A stretch of 45,751 bases of DNA from an uncultured Bacteroidota bacterium (GCA_913057235.1 CAJXNI010000020.1:1-45751); one strand, 5' to 3'; shown: positions 34,342 through 43,466, counted from the stretch's first letter. Numbers and translations: made by a program. Notes: generated from the letters alone by a model not told the origin.

Positions 34342-35213
34342 ATGAGTAATTCAGATTTAATAATTGCTGAACGCAGCAGAGACATCGGTGATTTTTTGGT
34401 GGGTCGCCTTATTCCTTTCCGAAAAAAACGAACGGTAGGCCCCTTCATTTTTATAGACCACATGGGGCCCACCACCATGGGGGCGGTCAGTTCATGGATG
34501 TTGATCAACACCCGCACATAGGTCTGGCCACGCTCACCTACTTGTTGGAGGGTGAGATAGAACACCGCGATAGCGTGGGGAGTGAACAGTTAATTAAACC
34601 GGGGTCTGTAAACTGGATGATTGCCGGAAGAGGCGTCACCCATACTGAACGCACCCCGGCAGAGCTGCGCACCGGTCAGGAATTTACAATGCATGGCTAT
34701 CAAATTTGGGTGGCGCTTCCGCGCCATGTGGAATTTTGCAAACCATCCTTCCATCATTTTAAAGCCAGTGACTTGCCGCAGTGGCAAGACGGTACCGCCC
34801 GGTTTAAACTGGTGGCCGGTGAGGGCTTTGGCCGAAAATCACCAGTGCCCACCCATTCCCCCTTATTTATGGTAGAGATTATAAACGGAGAGGAACCCTA
34901 TGAACTTGATCTCAGTGAGGCTTTGTAAGGTGAAATTGGTGTATGCCTGGTGAAAGGCACTATTCAGGCTTGTGAAAACACCATTGGTGCGGGCAATTTA
35001 CTGGTGAGTAAGAAGAACAATGAATGCCCCATCAGGCTAGAGCCGCACACGCATCTTCTGCTTTTTGGCGGGGCTCCTTTGCCCGAAGAGCGTCATATTC
35101 ACTGGAACTTTGTGGCCAGTGAAAAAGAAACTATTCAGGCGGCACGCCAAAAGTGGAAAGCACGGCAGTTCCCAAAGGTGCCCGGAGATGAAACCTATGT
35201 ACCGCTTCCCTAA
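34342..35213 (+). pseudogene. pirin family gene with frameshift and nonsense
   Basis: Reads as a ~290-aa bicupin pirin if repaired. The N-terminal frame gives IAERSRDIGDFLVGRLIPF and GPFIFIDHMGPTTMG, then leaves frame at a five-G run (about 34478-34483) and stops at 34519. One added G restores GGGQFMDVDQHPHIGLATL. The restored frame has the pirin metal-site region HPHIGL, EIEHRDS and HTERTP, and is cut by TAA at 34926-34928, where CAA would give LSEALQGEIGVCL. The remainder runs to PGDETYVPLP. Both lesions resemble those in the broken lipoprotein gene. It ends four bases into the convergent UpxY gene. Confidence 0.8.
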
Positions 35214-35698
35214 AGTTTTTCTACTAGACTTTTCGGAATTTCGGCTTGCAGGCTCATGCCTAGCTTTTCCAGCTGCAAGATTACCTTGTGTTTAGTCTGC
35301 CTGACTACCGTGCCAATTTCATCCTGCAACTGTCCGGTCTTAACTTTCATGGTAGTGCCTGGCTCAAAGTCCAGTCGCTCCATTTTTACGTCTTTGTGAT
35401 CTTGTAAAAAGTCTTTTATGGCCTGGATTTCTTCTTCCTGAATGGCGGCCGGCTTGCCTAACCAATTTACAATGGCCACTGCGCCTGGGGTTTCCAAAAC
35501 ATCAATTTTAGACTTAGTCAGGTCAAACTTGACAAAAACGTAACTCTTAAAAAGTACTTCCTGCACTTTTTTCTTGCGGTCGCTCCACTGCTTGTAAACC
35601 GTTTGGGTGGGCGTATACACTTCAAAGCCTTTCACTCTTAAACGCTCCGTAAGCTTTTTTTCATTGCGACTTTTCGTGTAAAGGGCGTACCAATGCAT
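35210..35698 (-). CDS. UpxY-family NusG-like transcription antiterminator
   Basis: 162-aa NusG paralogue. The NGN domain covers residues 1 to about 105 (WYALYTKSRNEKKLTERL, VLFKSYVFVKFD, PGAVAIVNWLGKPA), and the KOW region about 110-160 (FEPGTTMKVKTGQLQDEIGTVV). In Bacteroidota such UpxY proteins allow transcription of long capsule or exopolysaccharide operons. Here no polysaccharide operon follows on the minus strand; the only related neighbour is the sulfotransferase-like gene beyond the pirin remnant on the other strand. A -7 box lies upstream. Confidence 0.88.
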   Translation of the reverse strand: MHWYALYTKSRNEKKLTERLRVKGFEVYTPTQTVYKQWSDRKKKVQEVLFKSYVFVKFDLTKSKIDVLETPGAVAIVNWLGKPAAIQEEEIQAIKDFLQDHKDVKMERLDFEPGTTMKVKTGQLQDEIGTVVRQTKHKVILQLEKLGMSLQAEIPKSLVEKL

Positions 35699-35724
35699 AG
35701 GAAATCATTCTTAATTGCGATTGT

Positions 35725-35732
35725 CAAAGGTA
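35725..35732 (-). promoter_or_regulatory. -7 box TACCTTTG for the UpxY gene
   Basis: Exact TAnnTTTG on the minus strand, 26 bases before the start codon. The nearest TTG upstream is 28 bases away, too far for a normal -33 element. Confidence 0.45.
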
Positions 35733-35827
35733 AAATTTGCTTTTAAAAAGCCTTTGTGATCAATCGCTCTTAATCAAGCGGAAACTCTTTTTTAAGGTGG
35801 GAAAAGTTTTTATCACACTTTTGTGCC

Positions 35828-36454
35828 ATGGAGATCTCCGTCCTGTTTTCCTTTTTAGCCGCTGCCATTGCTTTAAGCTTTATGCCAGGTTCTGATAACC
35901 TCTACGTGTTTACGGAGAGCGTTACCAAAGGCCCTCGCAAAGGGCTGTACGTAGTGCTGGGTTTGATGACGGGCGTGCTGGTGCACACTACCTTAGCCGC
36001 AACTGGTTTAGCTTTAGTGCTCAGGCAAAACCAGGATTTATTTAAGGCGGTCAGTTGGGCAGGAGCCCTGTATTTACTGTACTTGGCTTGGCAGGCCTAT
36101 CGAGAAAAACCTCAACTCATGCAAATTAAAGCCGCTGGCACCATTCAGCAAAAGCCCAATTTCTGGGCGAGCTACCGAAAAGGATTTTTTATGAATGTGC
36201 TTAATCCAAAGGTTACCTTGTTTTTTCTGGCCTTTTTGCCACAATTTGTGCGCCCAGAGGGCGGGCCCGCATTGCAGCAGTTTCTTTTTTTAGGTCTGTT
36301 ATTTATTTTGCAGGGCAGCGTAGTTTTTGGAAGTGTTGCGCTTTTAGCAGGTCAGGCCCGGCAACTCATTAAAAATCCTGTTTTTTGGCGGGTCACCTAT
36401 TGGCTTAAAATTTTCATACTTCTGGCTCTCGCCCTTTTTTTGCTGCTGGATTGA
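35828..36454 (+). CDS. LysE family amino-acid/metabolite exporter
   Basis: 208-aa inner-membrane exporter with about six segments. The LysE signature ALSFMPGSDNLYVFTESVTKGPRKG is at residues 15-40, and the second family block GFFMNVLNPKVTLFFLAFLPQFV at about 120-142. Such proteins export basic amino acids, homoserine or similar metabolites. It is transcribed alone from the ATG at 35828, with a near-consensus CACTTTTG a few bases before. Substrate cannot be predicted. Confidence 0.9.
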   Translation: MEISVLFSFLAAAIALSFMPGSDNLYVFTESVTKGPRKGLYVVLGLMTGVLVHTTLAATGLALVLRQNQDLFKAVSWAGALYLLYLAWQAYREKPQLMQIKAAGTIQQKPNFWASYRKGFFMNVLNPKVTLFFLAFLPQFVRPEGGPALQQFLFLGLLFILQGSVVFGSVALLAGQARQLIKNPVFWRVTYWLKIFILLALALFLLLD

Positions 36455-36517
36455 GCACAGCCTGGCACCGCTAGTTCCCGCAAATTCATTTGGGTTTAGT
36501 TTCTTTGCAAAAAAAAT

Positions 36518-37804
36518 ATGCGCATAGCATTTCTACTATTTCTTTCGGCTTTAAGCCTTAATTTTCTAGGGGCGCAAAACTACCCCAACATTACCTTAGG
36601 TACATCCAGTGCGCTGGGACACGGATTGTGTGAGCCCAGTATTACCATCAATCCCCAAAATCCCGCTAATCTGGTAGCAGGTGCTATTCTTGATCAGGTT
36701 TTTTACTCGCAAGATTCCGGTAAAACCTGGCTGCGCGACACCTTGAAATCAACTTACGGAGTGTGGGGTGATCCGGTGGTAATTACTGATTATGCCGGCA
36801 ATCACTACTTTTTACACCTGAGTGACCCCACCGGTAGAAACTGGCAAAGCGAAGAAATTTTAGACCGCATCGTCATTCAAAAAAGTACTGATGGCGGTAA
36901 AAGCTGGAACAACGGCAGTTATACGGGTTTAGACCATCCTAAAGACCAGGACAAGCACTGGGCCGTGGTAGACTCCGCCAGTGGAAATATTTACGTAACC
37001 TGGACTCAGTTTGACGACTACGGTAGCGAAGACACGGCTGATCAATCGAATATTATGTTTTCCGCTTCGCGCGACAGCGGGGCCACTTGGAGCAAGGCCC
37101 AAATAATTAGCCAAGTGCCTGGTAACTGCCTGGATGGCGATAGTACCACCGAAGGCGCAGTACCAGCGGTAGGCCCTAAGGGCGAAGTGTACGTGGCCTG
37201 GTCTAACCAGGGTAAAATTTACTTTGACCGCTCTTTAGATTCAGGTAAAACCTGGTTGAAATACGATCAGCTAATTGCCCGGCACGTGGGCGGCTGGGAA
37301 ACCGAGGTGCCCGGATTACAGCGTTCTAATGGCATGCCGGTTACGGTTTGCGATATAAGCAAAGGCCCCAACCGCGGAACTATTTACGTGAGCTGGGTAG
37401 ATGACCGTAACGGCAACTATGATGTGTGGCTCAGCAAAAGCACAGACCAAGGCTATAACTGGAGCGCCCCACAGCGCCTTAATGATGATAGCACTCAGGC
37501 CGATCAATTTTTAACCTGGCTGGCCTGTGATCCGGTAACGGGTTATCTGTATTCGGTTTTTTACGACCGCAGAAATCACGAAGATTTACAAACCGATGTG
37601 TATCTGGCCTTTAGCCAAGATGGGGGGGCTACCTGGACCAATGAGAAAATCAGCGAATCTCCATTTGCGCCAACCGATCAAATTTTCTTTGGCGACTATA
37701 ACCACATAGATGCCTACAATGGAGTGGTAAGGCCCATTTGGACTCGTTATGAAAATATGCAACTGAGCATACACACCGCCTTGATTAATTTTAAAAAGCC
37801 TTAG
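36518..37804 (+). CDS. exported BNR/Asp-box beta-propeller protein (sialidase-like fold)
   Basis: 428-aa exported protein with signal peptide MRIAFLLFLSALSLNFLGAQ. Six Asp-box motifs are visible (SQDSGKTW, STDGGKSW, SRDSGATW, SLDSGKTW, STDQGYNW, SQDGGATW), giving a six-bladed propeller as in sialidases. Typical sialidase catalytic features (an FRIP motif and the Arg triad) were not found, so enzymatic activity is doubtful. No T9SS sorting domain is present. The next gene, pepE, starts two bases after its stop, so they share a transcript. Confidence 0.8.
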   Translation: MRIAFLLFLSALSLNFLGAQNYPNITLGTSSALGHGLCEPSITINPQNPANLVAGAILDQVFYSQDSGKTWLRDTLKSTYGVWGDPVVITDYAGNHYFLHLSDPTGRNWQSEEILDRIVIQKSTDGGKSWNNGSYTGLDHPKDQDKHWAVVDSASGNIYVTWTQFDDYGSEDTADQSNIMFSASRDSGATWSKAQIISQVPGNCLDGDSTTEGAVPAVGPKGEVYVAWSNQGKIYFDRSLDSGKTWLKYDQLIARHVGGWETEVPGLQRSNGMPVTVCDISKGPNRGTIYVSWVDDRNGNYDVWLSKSTDQGYNWSAPQRLNDDSTQADQFLTWLACDPVTGYLYSVFYDRRNHEDLQTDVYLAFSQDGGATWTNEKISESPFAPTDQIFFGDYNHIDAYNGVVRPIWTRYENMQLSIHTALINFKKP

Positions 37805-37806
37805 AA

Positions 37807-38520
37807 GTGTCCAAAAAACTGCTTATCGTTTCCACCAGCAAAATTCACGGCTCCGTCTACATGGGCTACCTAAAAGAAGAGGTGGCCGACTTTTTTGGCG
37901 GAGTAGAAGAATTACTTTTTATACCCTATGCCCGGCCCGGGGGAATAAGTTTTGATGCCTACACGGAGCTTCCGCAAAAGGCCTTTGCCAGCCTGGGAAT
38001 TAAAGTAAAAGGCCTGCATGAATTTGCCGATCCCGCTCAGGCCTTAGCCCATGCCCAGGGCATTTTTACCGGTGGAGGAAATACCTTCCTTTTGCTTAAA
38101 ACCTTATACGAGCTAAACCTTATAGAACCGCTCCAACAGACCATTGCTAAAGGCACACCTTACATGGGTAGCAGTGCAGGAAGCAACATTACCGGGCTTA
38201 GTATTGGCACCAGTAATGACATGCCGATCGTTTATCCGCCCAGTTTTAAGGCTTTAGGAGTGGTGCCTTTTAATATTAATCCCCACTATTTAGACCCTAA
38301 CCCCAGCTCAAAGCATCAAGGCGAAACACGCGAAACCCGTATCAACGAGTTTCACGTGCACAATTCACAACCGGTAGTAGGCTTGCGCGAAGGGAGTTGG
38401 TTGCGGTTGGAAAATGAGGCCCTGGAATTAAAGGGAGAGCTGGACGCTCGGCTTTTCAGAGCGGGTCACCCGCCAAAAGAACTACCTCCGGGCGATTGGA
38501 GTTTTTTACTGCAAGAGTGA
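37807..38520 (+). CDS. pepE: dipeptidase E (Asp-X dipeptidase)
   Basis: 237-aa cytoplasmic serine peptidase of family S51, cleaving dipeptides with N-terminal Asp. The nucleophile Ser123 sits in GSSAGSN and His160 in NPHYLD, the order and spacing known for Salmonella PepE. The start is a GTG, two bases after the stop of the BNR gene. Its own stop overlaps the GTG start of the next gene (GTGA). It probably recovers aspartate from peptides. Confidence 0.9.
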   Translation: MSKKLLIVSTSKIHGSVYMGYLKEEVADFFGGVEELLFIPYARPGGISFDAYTELPQKAFASLGIKVKGLHEFADPAQALAHAQGIFTGGGNTFLLLKTLYELNLIEPLQQTIAKGTPYMGSSAGSNITGLSIGTSNDMPIVYPPSFKALGVVPFNINPHYLDPNPSSKHQGETRETRINEFHVHNSQPVVGLREGSWLRLENEALELKGELDARLFRAGHPPKELPPGDWSFLLQE

Positions 38521-39206
38521 GTGACCTACAGCCACAGGTAGAGCAATTGGTACAAACCTTACGGGAAGGAGCTAACGAAGCTTTTGCCCAAAAGATGGCC
38601 TATTTCGGTATTGATGCCTCGCAGGCCCTGGGTTGGCGTACCCCGGCTTTAAAGGAGTTGGCCAAGCCGCACCGTAAAAATCACTCACTGGCCATGGCCC
38701 TTTTTGAACAGCCTTACCATGAAGCCAAGTTGTTGGCCGCTTTTACAGGTAGTTCCAAGGAAATTACCTTGGCACAAGCCGATAGCCTAACACACCAGTT
38801 TTACAGTTGGGATCTGGTAGATCAGTTTTGTGGAAACCTCTTTGCCAAAGCTTCTTTTGCCTGGGAGCTACCAGAGCGCTACACAGGTGATGACCGAGAA
38901 TTTGTGCGCAGAACCGGTATGGTAATGGTGGTACAGTTGGCCCTTAAACATAAAAAAAGCCCCGATGAAGATTTACTCCCCTTTTTACCCCAGCTGGCCA
39001 AGTATGCCACTGACCCTCGAAATTTTGTAAAAAAAGCCAATAGCTGGGCTTTGCGTACCCTAGGTAAGCGCAGTCTTTTTTTGAACCAGGCTGTGCAGGA
39101 ACTTGCCCAAAATTTGAAAACTAAGCAAGACGCTCCCAGCCGCTGGGTGGCGGGAGACGTTCTGCGGGAAATAACGCAAGAGAAGTATCTGCAAAAACTG
39201 CGTTAA
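38517..39206 (+). CDS. DNA alkylation repair (AlkD-like) HEAT-repeat protein
   Basis: 229 aa from a GTG that overlaps the pepE stop by four bases (GTGA); the longer frame from TTG at 38496 is less likely. The AlkD-type HEAT-like helical solenoid is visible: MAYFGIDASQALGWRTPALKELAK, SWDLVDQFCGNLFAK, RRTGMVMVVQLAL, DPRNFVKKANSWALRTLGKR and the end KTKQDAPSRWVAGDVLREI. AlkD glycosylases remove cationic alkylpurines from DNA. It is the third gene of the BNR-pepE unit, which does not suggest a shared pathway. Confidence 0.86.
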   Translation: MSDLQPQVEQLVQTLREGANEAFAQKMAYFGIDASQALGWRTPALKELAKPHRKNHSLAMALFEQPYHEAKLLAAFTGSSKEITLAQADSLTHQFYSWDLVDQFCGNLFAKASFAWELPERYTGDDREFVRRTGMVMVVQLALKHKKSPDEDLLPFLPQLAKYATDPRNFVKKANSWALRTLGKRSLFLNQAVQELAQNLKTKQDAPSRWVAGDVLREITQEKYLQKLR

Positions 39207-39270
39207 CCAGCGCTTACTTTTTTAGCCGCGCTATCCTTTAACTTAGCAGTTTAACTCAAAAATTTACAGC

Positions 39271-39951
39271 ATGAAAGTAGGCGTTCTTTTACACGGTTCA
39301 GGCGTTTTTGACGGTACAGAAATTCATGAAGCCGTACTCACCCTTTTAGCCATCCGCGAGGCTGGGCATCAGTACCAGTGCTTTGCGCCCAATCTGCCAC
39401 AGCATCACGTGGTCAATCATTTAAATGGTGAAGAAATGGACGAGCAACGAAATGTGCTCACCGAGTCAGCGCGCATTGCCCGGGGCGAAATTAAAGACCT
39501 GGCTGAGGTACAAGCTACAGACTTTGATGCTTTGGTATTGCCTGGAGGTTTTGGAACGGCCAAAAATATTACCCAATGGGCCATTGAAGGGCCCAAGGGA
39601 ACAATTGACCCATCGGTGCAAACCTTTATAAAGCAGGCGGTAGAAAATCAGGTGCCACTTTGTGCCTTGTGCATGAGCCCCACCACCGTAGCAAAAGCTT
39701 TAGAGGGCAGTGGCTTTGCTCCTCAACTAACGGTGGGCACCACGCAGGAGAAGTCGCCTTATGATATTGCAGGCATTAGTGAAGGTATGGCCAGCATTGG
39801 TACTAAACCGCAAATGAAGACCCTTAAAGAGGTGGCCATTGATGAAGACCTTAAAATAGTGAGTGCACCCTGCTACATGATGGAAGCTGATATTCTGGAA
39901 GTGCGCAACAATATTAAAACGGCCTTAGCGGCCTTGTGGAGATTGGTTTAA
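39271..39951 (+). CDS. elbB: isoprenoid biosynthesis glyoxalase ElbB
   Basis: 226-aa DJ-1/PfpI superfamily protein. Family marks are the start KVGVLLHGSGVFDGTEIHEAVLTLLAI, the mid block ALVLPGGFGTAKNITQWA, and the nucleophile elbow PLCALCMSP. ElbB shows glyoxalase activity and has been linked to isoprenoid formation. It is transcribed alone or just before gpmI, whose candidate promoter starts at its stop codon. Confidence 0.92.
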   Translation: MKVGVLLHGSGVFDGTEIHEAVLTLLAIREAGHQYQCFAPNLPQHHVVNHLNGEEMDEQRNVLTESARIARGEIKDLAEVQATDFDALVLPGGFGTAKNITQWAIEGPKGTIDPSVQTFIKQAVENQVPLCALCMSPTTVAKALEGSGFAPQLTVGTTQEKSPYDIAGISEGMASIGTKPQMKTLKEVAIDEDLKIVSAPCYMMEADILEVRNNIKTALAALWRLV

Positions 39952-39952
39952 G

Positions 39953-39960
39953 TAACTTTG
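39953..39960 (+). promoter_or_regulatory. -7 box TAACTTTG for gpmI
   Basis: Exact TAnnTTTG match, 24 bases before the gpmI ATG; a TTG at 39934-39936 is 16 bases upstream, slightly short for -33 spacing. Confidence 0.45.
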
Positions 39961-39984
39961 CCACGCTAAAAAATTTGTACCACC

Positions 39985-41511
39985 ATGGCGCAAGCTAAAA
40001 AAGCGGCTCTTATAATTTTAGACGGCTGGGGCCAGGCCAAAAATACCGAGGTATCAGCCATTGATAAGGCCCACACCCCTTTTGTGGACTCACTTTACCA
40101 AAAATATCCCTACACTTATTTGCAAGCCTCGGGTATGGCCGTGGGTTTACCCGATGGGCAAATGGGCAACTCAGAAGTGGGGCACATGAACTTAGGCGCT
40201 GGTCGCGTGGTGTACCAGGATTTGGTGAAGATTAACAAAGCGGTTGAAGATGGCTCGCTAGCCGATGAACCCAAGTTGCAAGCTGCCTTTAATTACGCCC
40301 GCAAGCACGACAAAAAGGTGCACTTTATGGGCCTGGTTTCAGATGGCGGAGTGCATGCCCACCTAAAGCATCTTAAAGGTTTGCTCTCAGCGGCCCATCA
40401 AGCGGAGCTTACCAAAGTGTTTGTCCATGCTTTTACGGATGGCCGCGATACCGACCCCAAAGGCGGATTGGATTACTTGGCGGAGGTGGAAGAACATCTT
40501 GAAAAAACTACCGGGCAGCTAGCTACCATTGTAGGACGTTATTACGCCATGGATCGCGATAAGCGCTGGGAAAGGGTGAAACTAGCTTATGACCTATTGG
40601 TGCACGGCAAGGGAGAAGTTTTTAGTTCTTCCAAAGAGGCGCTCCAGCAGAGCTACGACCAAGGCGTTACCGATGAGTTTGTGAAACCCATCCGCCTGGA
40701 GCGGGCTAAAAATGCACAAATTGAGGAAGGAGATGTAGTGCTTTGTTTCAATTTTAGAACCGACCGCGGGCGCCAGATTACCATGGCCCTTACTCAGCAG
40801 GATTTTCCGGAACAGGAAATGAAAAAGCTGGATTTGCACTACCTCACCATGACCAACTACGATGAATCTTTCAAGGGCATTGAGGTTATTTACGAAAAAG
40901 ACAACTTGAATAAAACGCTGGGTCAAGTGCTGGCCGAGGCGGGTAAAACGCAGGTGCGCATTGCGGAAACGGAGAAATATCCCCACGTTACTTTTTTCTT
41001 CTCCGGGGGTCGCGAAACGGAATTTGACGGAGAGCACCGCTTGTTGATACCTTCGCCCAAGGTAGCTACCTACGATTTACAACCCGAGATGAGCGCCTAC
41101 CAAGTGCGGGATGCCATTTTGGAAGATATTGAAAACCAGGCGCCTGATTTTATTTGTTTGAATTTTGCCAACCCTGATATGGTGGGCCATACCGGAGTAA
41201 TGGAAGCGGCTATTAAGGCCTGTGAAACAGTGGACGAATGCACTAAGGCGGTAGTGGAAAAGGGCCTGGAGCATGGTTATGAATTCATCATTCTAGCAGA
41301 CCACGGCAATGCTGATTGTATGCGCAATGAAGACGGCAGCCCCAATACCGCGCATACCACCCAACCTGTACCCTGTTTTTTGGTAGGCCAAAATGTGCAG
41401 CAACATAAACTGCAGAAAGGTGTTTTAGGCGATGTGGCTCCCACAATTTTAAAATTAATGGAGGTGCTGCAGCCGGAAGAAATGACTGGAAAATCCCTGA
41501 TTGATGATTAA
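39985..41511 (+). CDS. gpmI: 2,3-bisphosphoglycerate-independent phosphoglycerate mutase
   Basis: 508-aa glycolytic enzyme interconverting 3- and 2-phosphoglycerate with two Mn ions. The catalytic Ser63 lies in GQMGNSEVGHMNLGAGR. Metal and substrate motifs seen are LDGWG near the start, AFTDGRDTDPKGG, GRYYAMDRDKRWER, NFRTDRGRQ, CLNFANPDMVGHTG and LADHGNADCM. Length is normal. It starts a run of four overlapping genes: the HAD gene starts within its last codons (8-base overlap), followed by map and a methyltransferase. Confidence 0.96.
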   Translation: MAQAKKAALIILDGWGQAKNTEVSAIDKAHTPFVDSLYQKYPYTYLQASGMAVGLPDGQMGNSEVGHMNLGAGRVVYQDLVKINKAVEDGSLADEPKLQAAFNYARKHDKKVHFMGLVSDGGVHAHLKHLKGLLSAAHQAELTKVFVHAFTDGRDTDPKGGLDYLAEVEEHLEKTTGQLATIVGRYYAMDRDKRWERVKLAYDLLVHGKGEVFSSSKEALQQSYDQGVTDEFVKPIRLERAKNAQIEEGDVVLCFNFRTDRGRQITMALTQQDFPEQEMKKLDLHYLTMTNYDESFKGIEVIYEKDNLNKTLGQVLAEAGKTQVRIAETEKYPHVTFFFSGGRETEFDGEHRLLIPSPKVATYDLQPEMSAYQVRDAILEDIENQAPDFICLNFANPDMVGHTGVMEAAIKACETVDECTKAVVEKGLEHGYEFIILADHGNADCMRNEDGSPNTAHTTQPVPCFLVGQNVQQHKLQKGVLGDVAPTILKLMEVLQPEEMTGKSLIDD

Positions 41512-41914
41512 CCCAAATTCAAAAATAATAGCCGTTGATTTTGACGGAACCATAGTGGAAGACGAATACCCTTCTATAGGTAAGCCCAAAATGTTTGCTT
41601 TTGAAACCCTCAAAATGCTGCAAAAAGATGGGCATCGTTTAATTCTTTGGACTTACCGAACGGGACGCGCCCTGCAAGAGGCGGTTGAATTTTGCGCTGA
41701 AAAGGAGGTGGAGTTTTATGCCGTAAACGCTAGTTTCCCCGGAGAGCAATTTTCAGAAAAGGAAGCCAGCCGTAAAATTAATGCTGATGTATTTATTGAT
41801 GACCGCAACATTGGCGGCATGAAAGGCTGGGGCGAAATTTACCAGCTTATCAGCGGAGAGGAAGCAGATTTGCCTAAACCCAAGAAACGTAAAAAACGAT
41901 TATTCCGTTTTTAA
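41504..41914 (+). CDS. HAD-superfamily hydrolase, small BT0820-like
   Basis: 136 aa from the ATG at 41504 (a TTG at 41501 adds one residue). HAD motif I is D12-F-D14-GT, motif II LILWTYRTGR, and a late acidic motif DVFIDDRNIGG. There is no cap domain. The C-terminus is strongly basic (PKPKKRKKRLFRF), unusual for the family and perhaps a nucleic-acid contact. It overlaps gpmI by eight bases and map by one base. Substrate unknown. Confidence 0.84.
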   Translation: MINPNSKIIAVDFDGTIVEDEYPSIGKPKMFAFETLKMLQKDGHRLILWTYRTGRALQEAVEFCAEKEVEFYAVNASFPGEQFSEKEASRKINADVFIDDRNIGGMKGWGEIYQLISGEEADLPKPKKRKKRLFRF

Positions 41915-42702
41915 TGATTAAGTACAAAACTCCTGAAGAGATAGAAAAAATGCGCGCTGCAGCGCAGGTAGTAAGCCGCACCTTGGGCATGTTGGCCAAA
42001 GAAGTGAAACCAGGAGCCATACCCTGGGATTTAGATAAACTAGCCGAAGAATACATACGAGACCAGGGAGCCGAGCCCGGTTTTTTGGGCCTTTACGGTT
42101 GCCCCAGTACGCTTTTAATTTCCAGAAATGAAACCGTAGTGCATGGCCTGCCGGTAAAGAAGCCCCTGGAAGAGGGTGATATTGTAAGCATAGATTGCGG
42201 TGCCTTGTTAGACGGCTACTACGGAGATCATGCCTTTACCTTTGAGGTGGGCGAAGTGGCTGCTGAAACAAAAAAACTACTGCGCGTAACCAAAGAAAGT
42301 TTATACAAGGGCATAGAGCAGATGCAGGCGGGTAGACGCCTGGGCGATGTGAGCTATGCCATTCAGGCTCATGCGGAGGCCCATGGTTATGGGGTGGTGC
42401 GTGAATTGGTAGGCCACGGCATTGGCAGTACCATGCATGAAGACCCCCAGGTGCCCAACTACGGCAAGCAGGGCAGGGGTAAAAAGTTACAGGAAGGATT
42501 GGTGCTGGCTATAGAACCTATGATTACCATGGGTACCTATCGCGTTAAGCAGCTCAGTGATGGCTGGACCATTAACACGGTAGACGGTAAACCGGCCGCG
42601 CACTTTGAGCACGATGTGGCCATCGTTAACGGTCAACCGGATATTCTTTCTACCTACGATTATATTTTTGAAGCCTTGGGCGTTAAAGAATCAGAATGGT
42701 AA
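41914..42702 (+). CDS. map: methionine aminopeptidase type I
   Basis: 262-aa enzyme removing N-terminal Met from new proteins. The five metal ligands are visible in order: SIDCGALLDGYYGDHAF (two Asp), GHGIGSTMHEDP (His), LAIEPM (Glu) and HFEHDVAIV (Glu). It starts on the last base of the HAD gene's stop codon (TAATG). It lacks the N-terminal zinc-finger or SH3-binding extension of longer forms. The methyltransferase begins inside its last two codons. Confidence 0.95.
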   Translation: MIKYKTPEEIEKMRAAAQVVSRTLGMLAKEVKPGAIPWDLDKLAEEYIRDQGAEPGFLGLYGCPSTLLISRNETVVHGLPVKKPLEEGDIVSIDCGALLDGYYGDHAFTFEVGEVAAETKKLLRVTKESLYKGIEQMQAGRRLGDVSYAIQAHAEAHGYGVVRELVGHGIGSTMHEDPQVPNYGKQGRGKKLQEGLVLAIEPMITMGTYRVKQLSDGWTINTVDGKPAAHFEHDVAIVNGQPDILSTYDYIFEALGVKESEW

Positions 42703-43466
42703 AAAAAGTTTTTAGTTGGGCCCTCAACCGCATTCCTCGTCCCTTGCTAATTAGGCTCAGCTATCTGGTACGTCCTTTTTTGGCTAGCTTTTACAAAGGC
42801 AACCGCTTTGAAGACCCCATTGACGGACGCAAATACCGAAAATTATTGCCCTACGGCTACGAGGGAAGGCAGCGAGAAAATGCTTTGGCGCCCGCCTCGC
42901 TTTCGCTGGAAAGGCACCGTTTGCTTTGGCTGTATTTAAAAAAGGAAACCAACTTTTTTACTGAAAATCAAAAAGTGCTCCACGTGGCGCCTGAGCAATG
43001 CTTCTACGGCCGCTTTCGCGCGATGAAAAACTTGGATTACCTCACCGCTGATTTGGATTCGCCTATTGCTGATGTTAAGATGGACATCCACGACATTCAG
43101 TACTCCGAAAATACCTTTGACGTAGTTTTTTGCAACCATGTTTTAGAGCACGTGCAAGATGATCAGCAATGTATGCGCGAATTATGCCGGGTGCTCAAGC
43201 CAGGCGGCTTGGCCATTATGCAAGTGCCATTTGAAAAGGGTCGGCAGGTAACCGATGAAGACCCCAGCATTACCGATCCGGAGGAACGTATTCGCAGATT
43301 TGGGCAGTATGACCATGTACGCGTGTACGGCCAGGATTACCCCGATCGCCTGAAAAGGGCAGGCTTTACCGTAAAGGAAATAGATTTCTCCCAATCGCTA
43401 GATCCTGAGGAATACCAACGTTACGCCCTCATGCCGGGTGAGAAGTTGTACGTGTGCACTAAGTGA
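42696..43466 (+). CDS. class I SAM-dependent methyltransferase
   Basis: 256-aa methyltransferase-11-like protein. The SAM region reads KVLHVAPEQCFYGRF, where the usual GxGxG is replaced by HVAPE, a known variant in Bacteroidota; it is followed by LTADLDSPIADVKMDIHDIQYSENTFDVVFCNHVLEHV, split as TADLDS, MDIHDI and NTFDVVFCNHVLEHV, and by LKPGGLAIMQVPF. The N-terminus (PRPLLIRLSYLVRPFLASFYKGNRF) is long and basic-hydrophobic, perhaps binding membrane or substrate. It overlaps map by seven bases. Substrate unknown. Confidence 0.85.
   Translation: MVKKVFSWALNRIPRPLLIRLSYLVRPFLASFYKGNRFEDPIDGRKYRKLLPYGYEGRQRENALAPASLSLERHRLLWLYLKKETNFFTENQKVLHVAPEQCFYGRFRAMKNLDYLTADLDSPIADVKMDIHDIQYSENTFDVVFCNHVLEHVQDDQQCMRELCRVLKPGGLAIMQVPFEKGRQVTDEDPSITDPEERIRRFGQYDHVRVYGQDYPDRLKRAGFTVKEIDFSQSLDPEEYQRYALMPGEKLYVCTK

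Noticed and set aside
34487-34928. Central pirin frame as an independent short gene
   Set aside because: It starts in the middle of a pirin domain whose first part is encoded just upstream in another frame; a broken gene explains all three pieces.
36518-37804. True sialidase
   Set aside because: Asp-boxes show the propeller fold only; FRIP and the Arg triad were not found, and no sialic acid genes are near.
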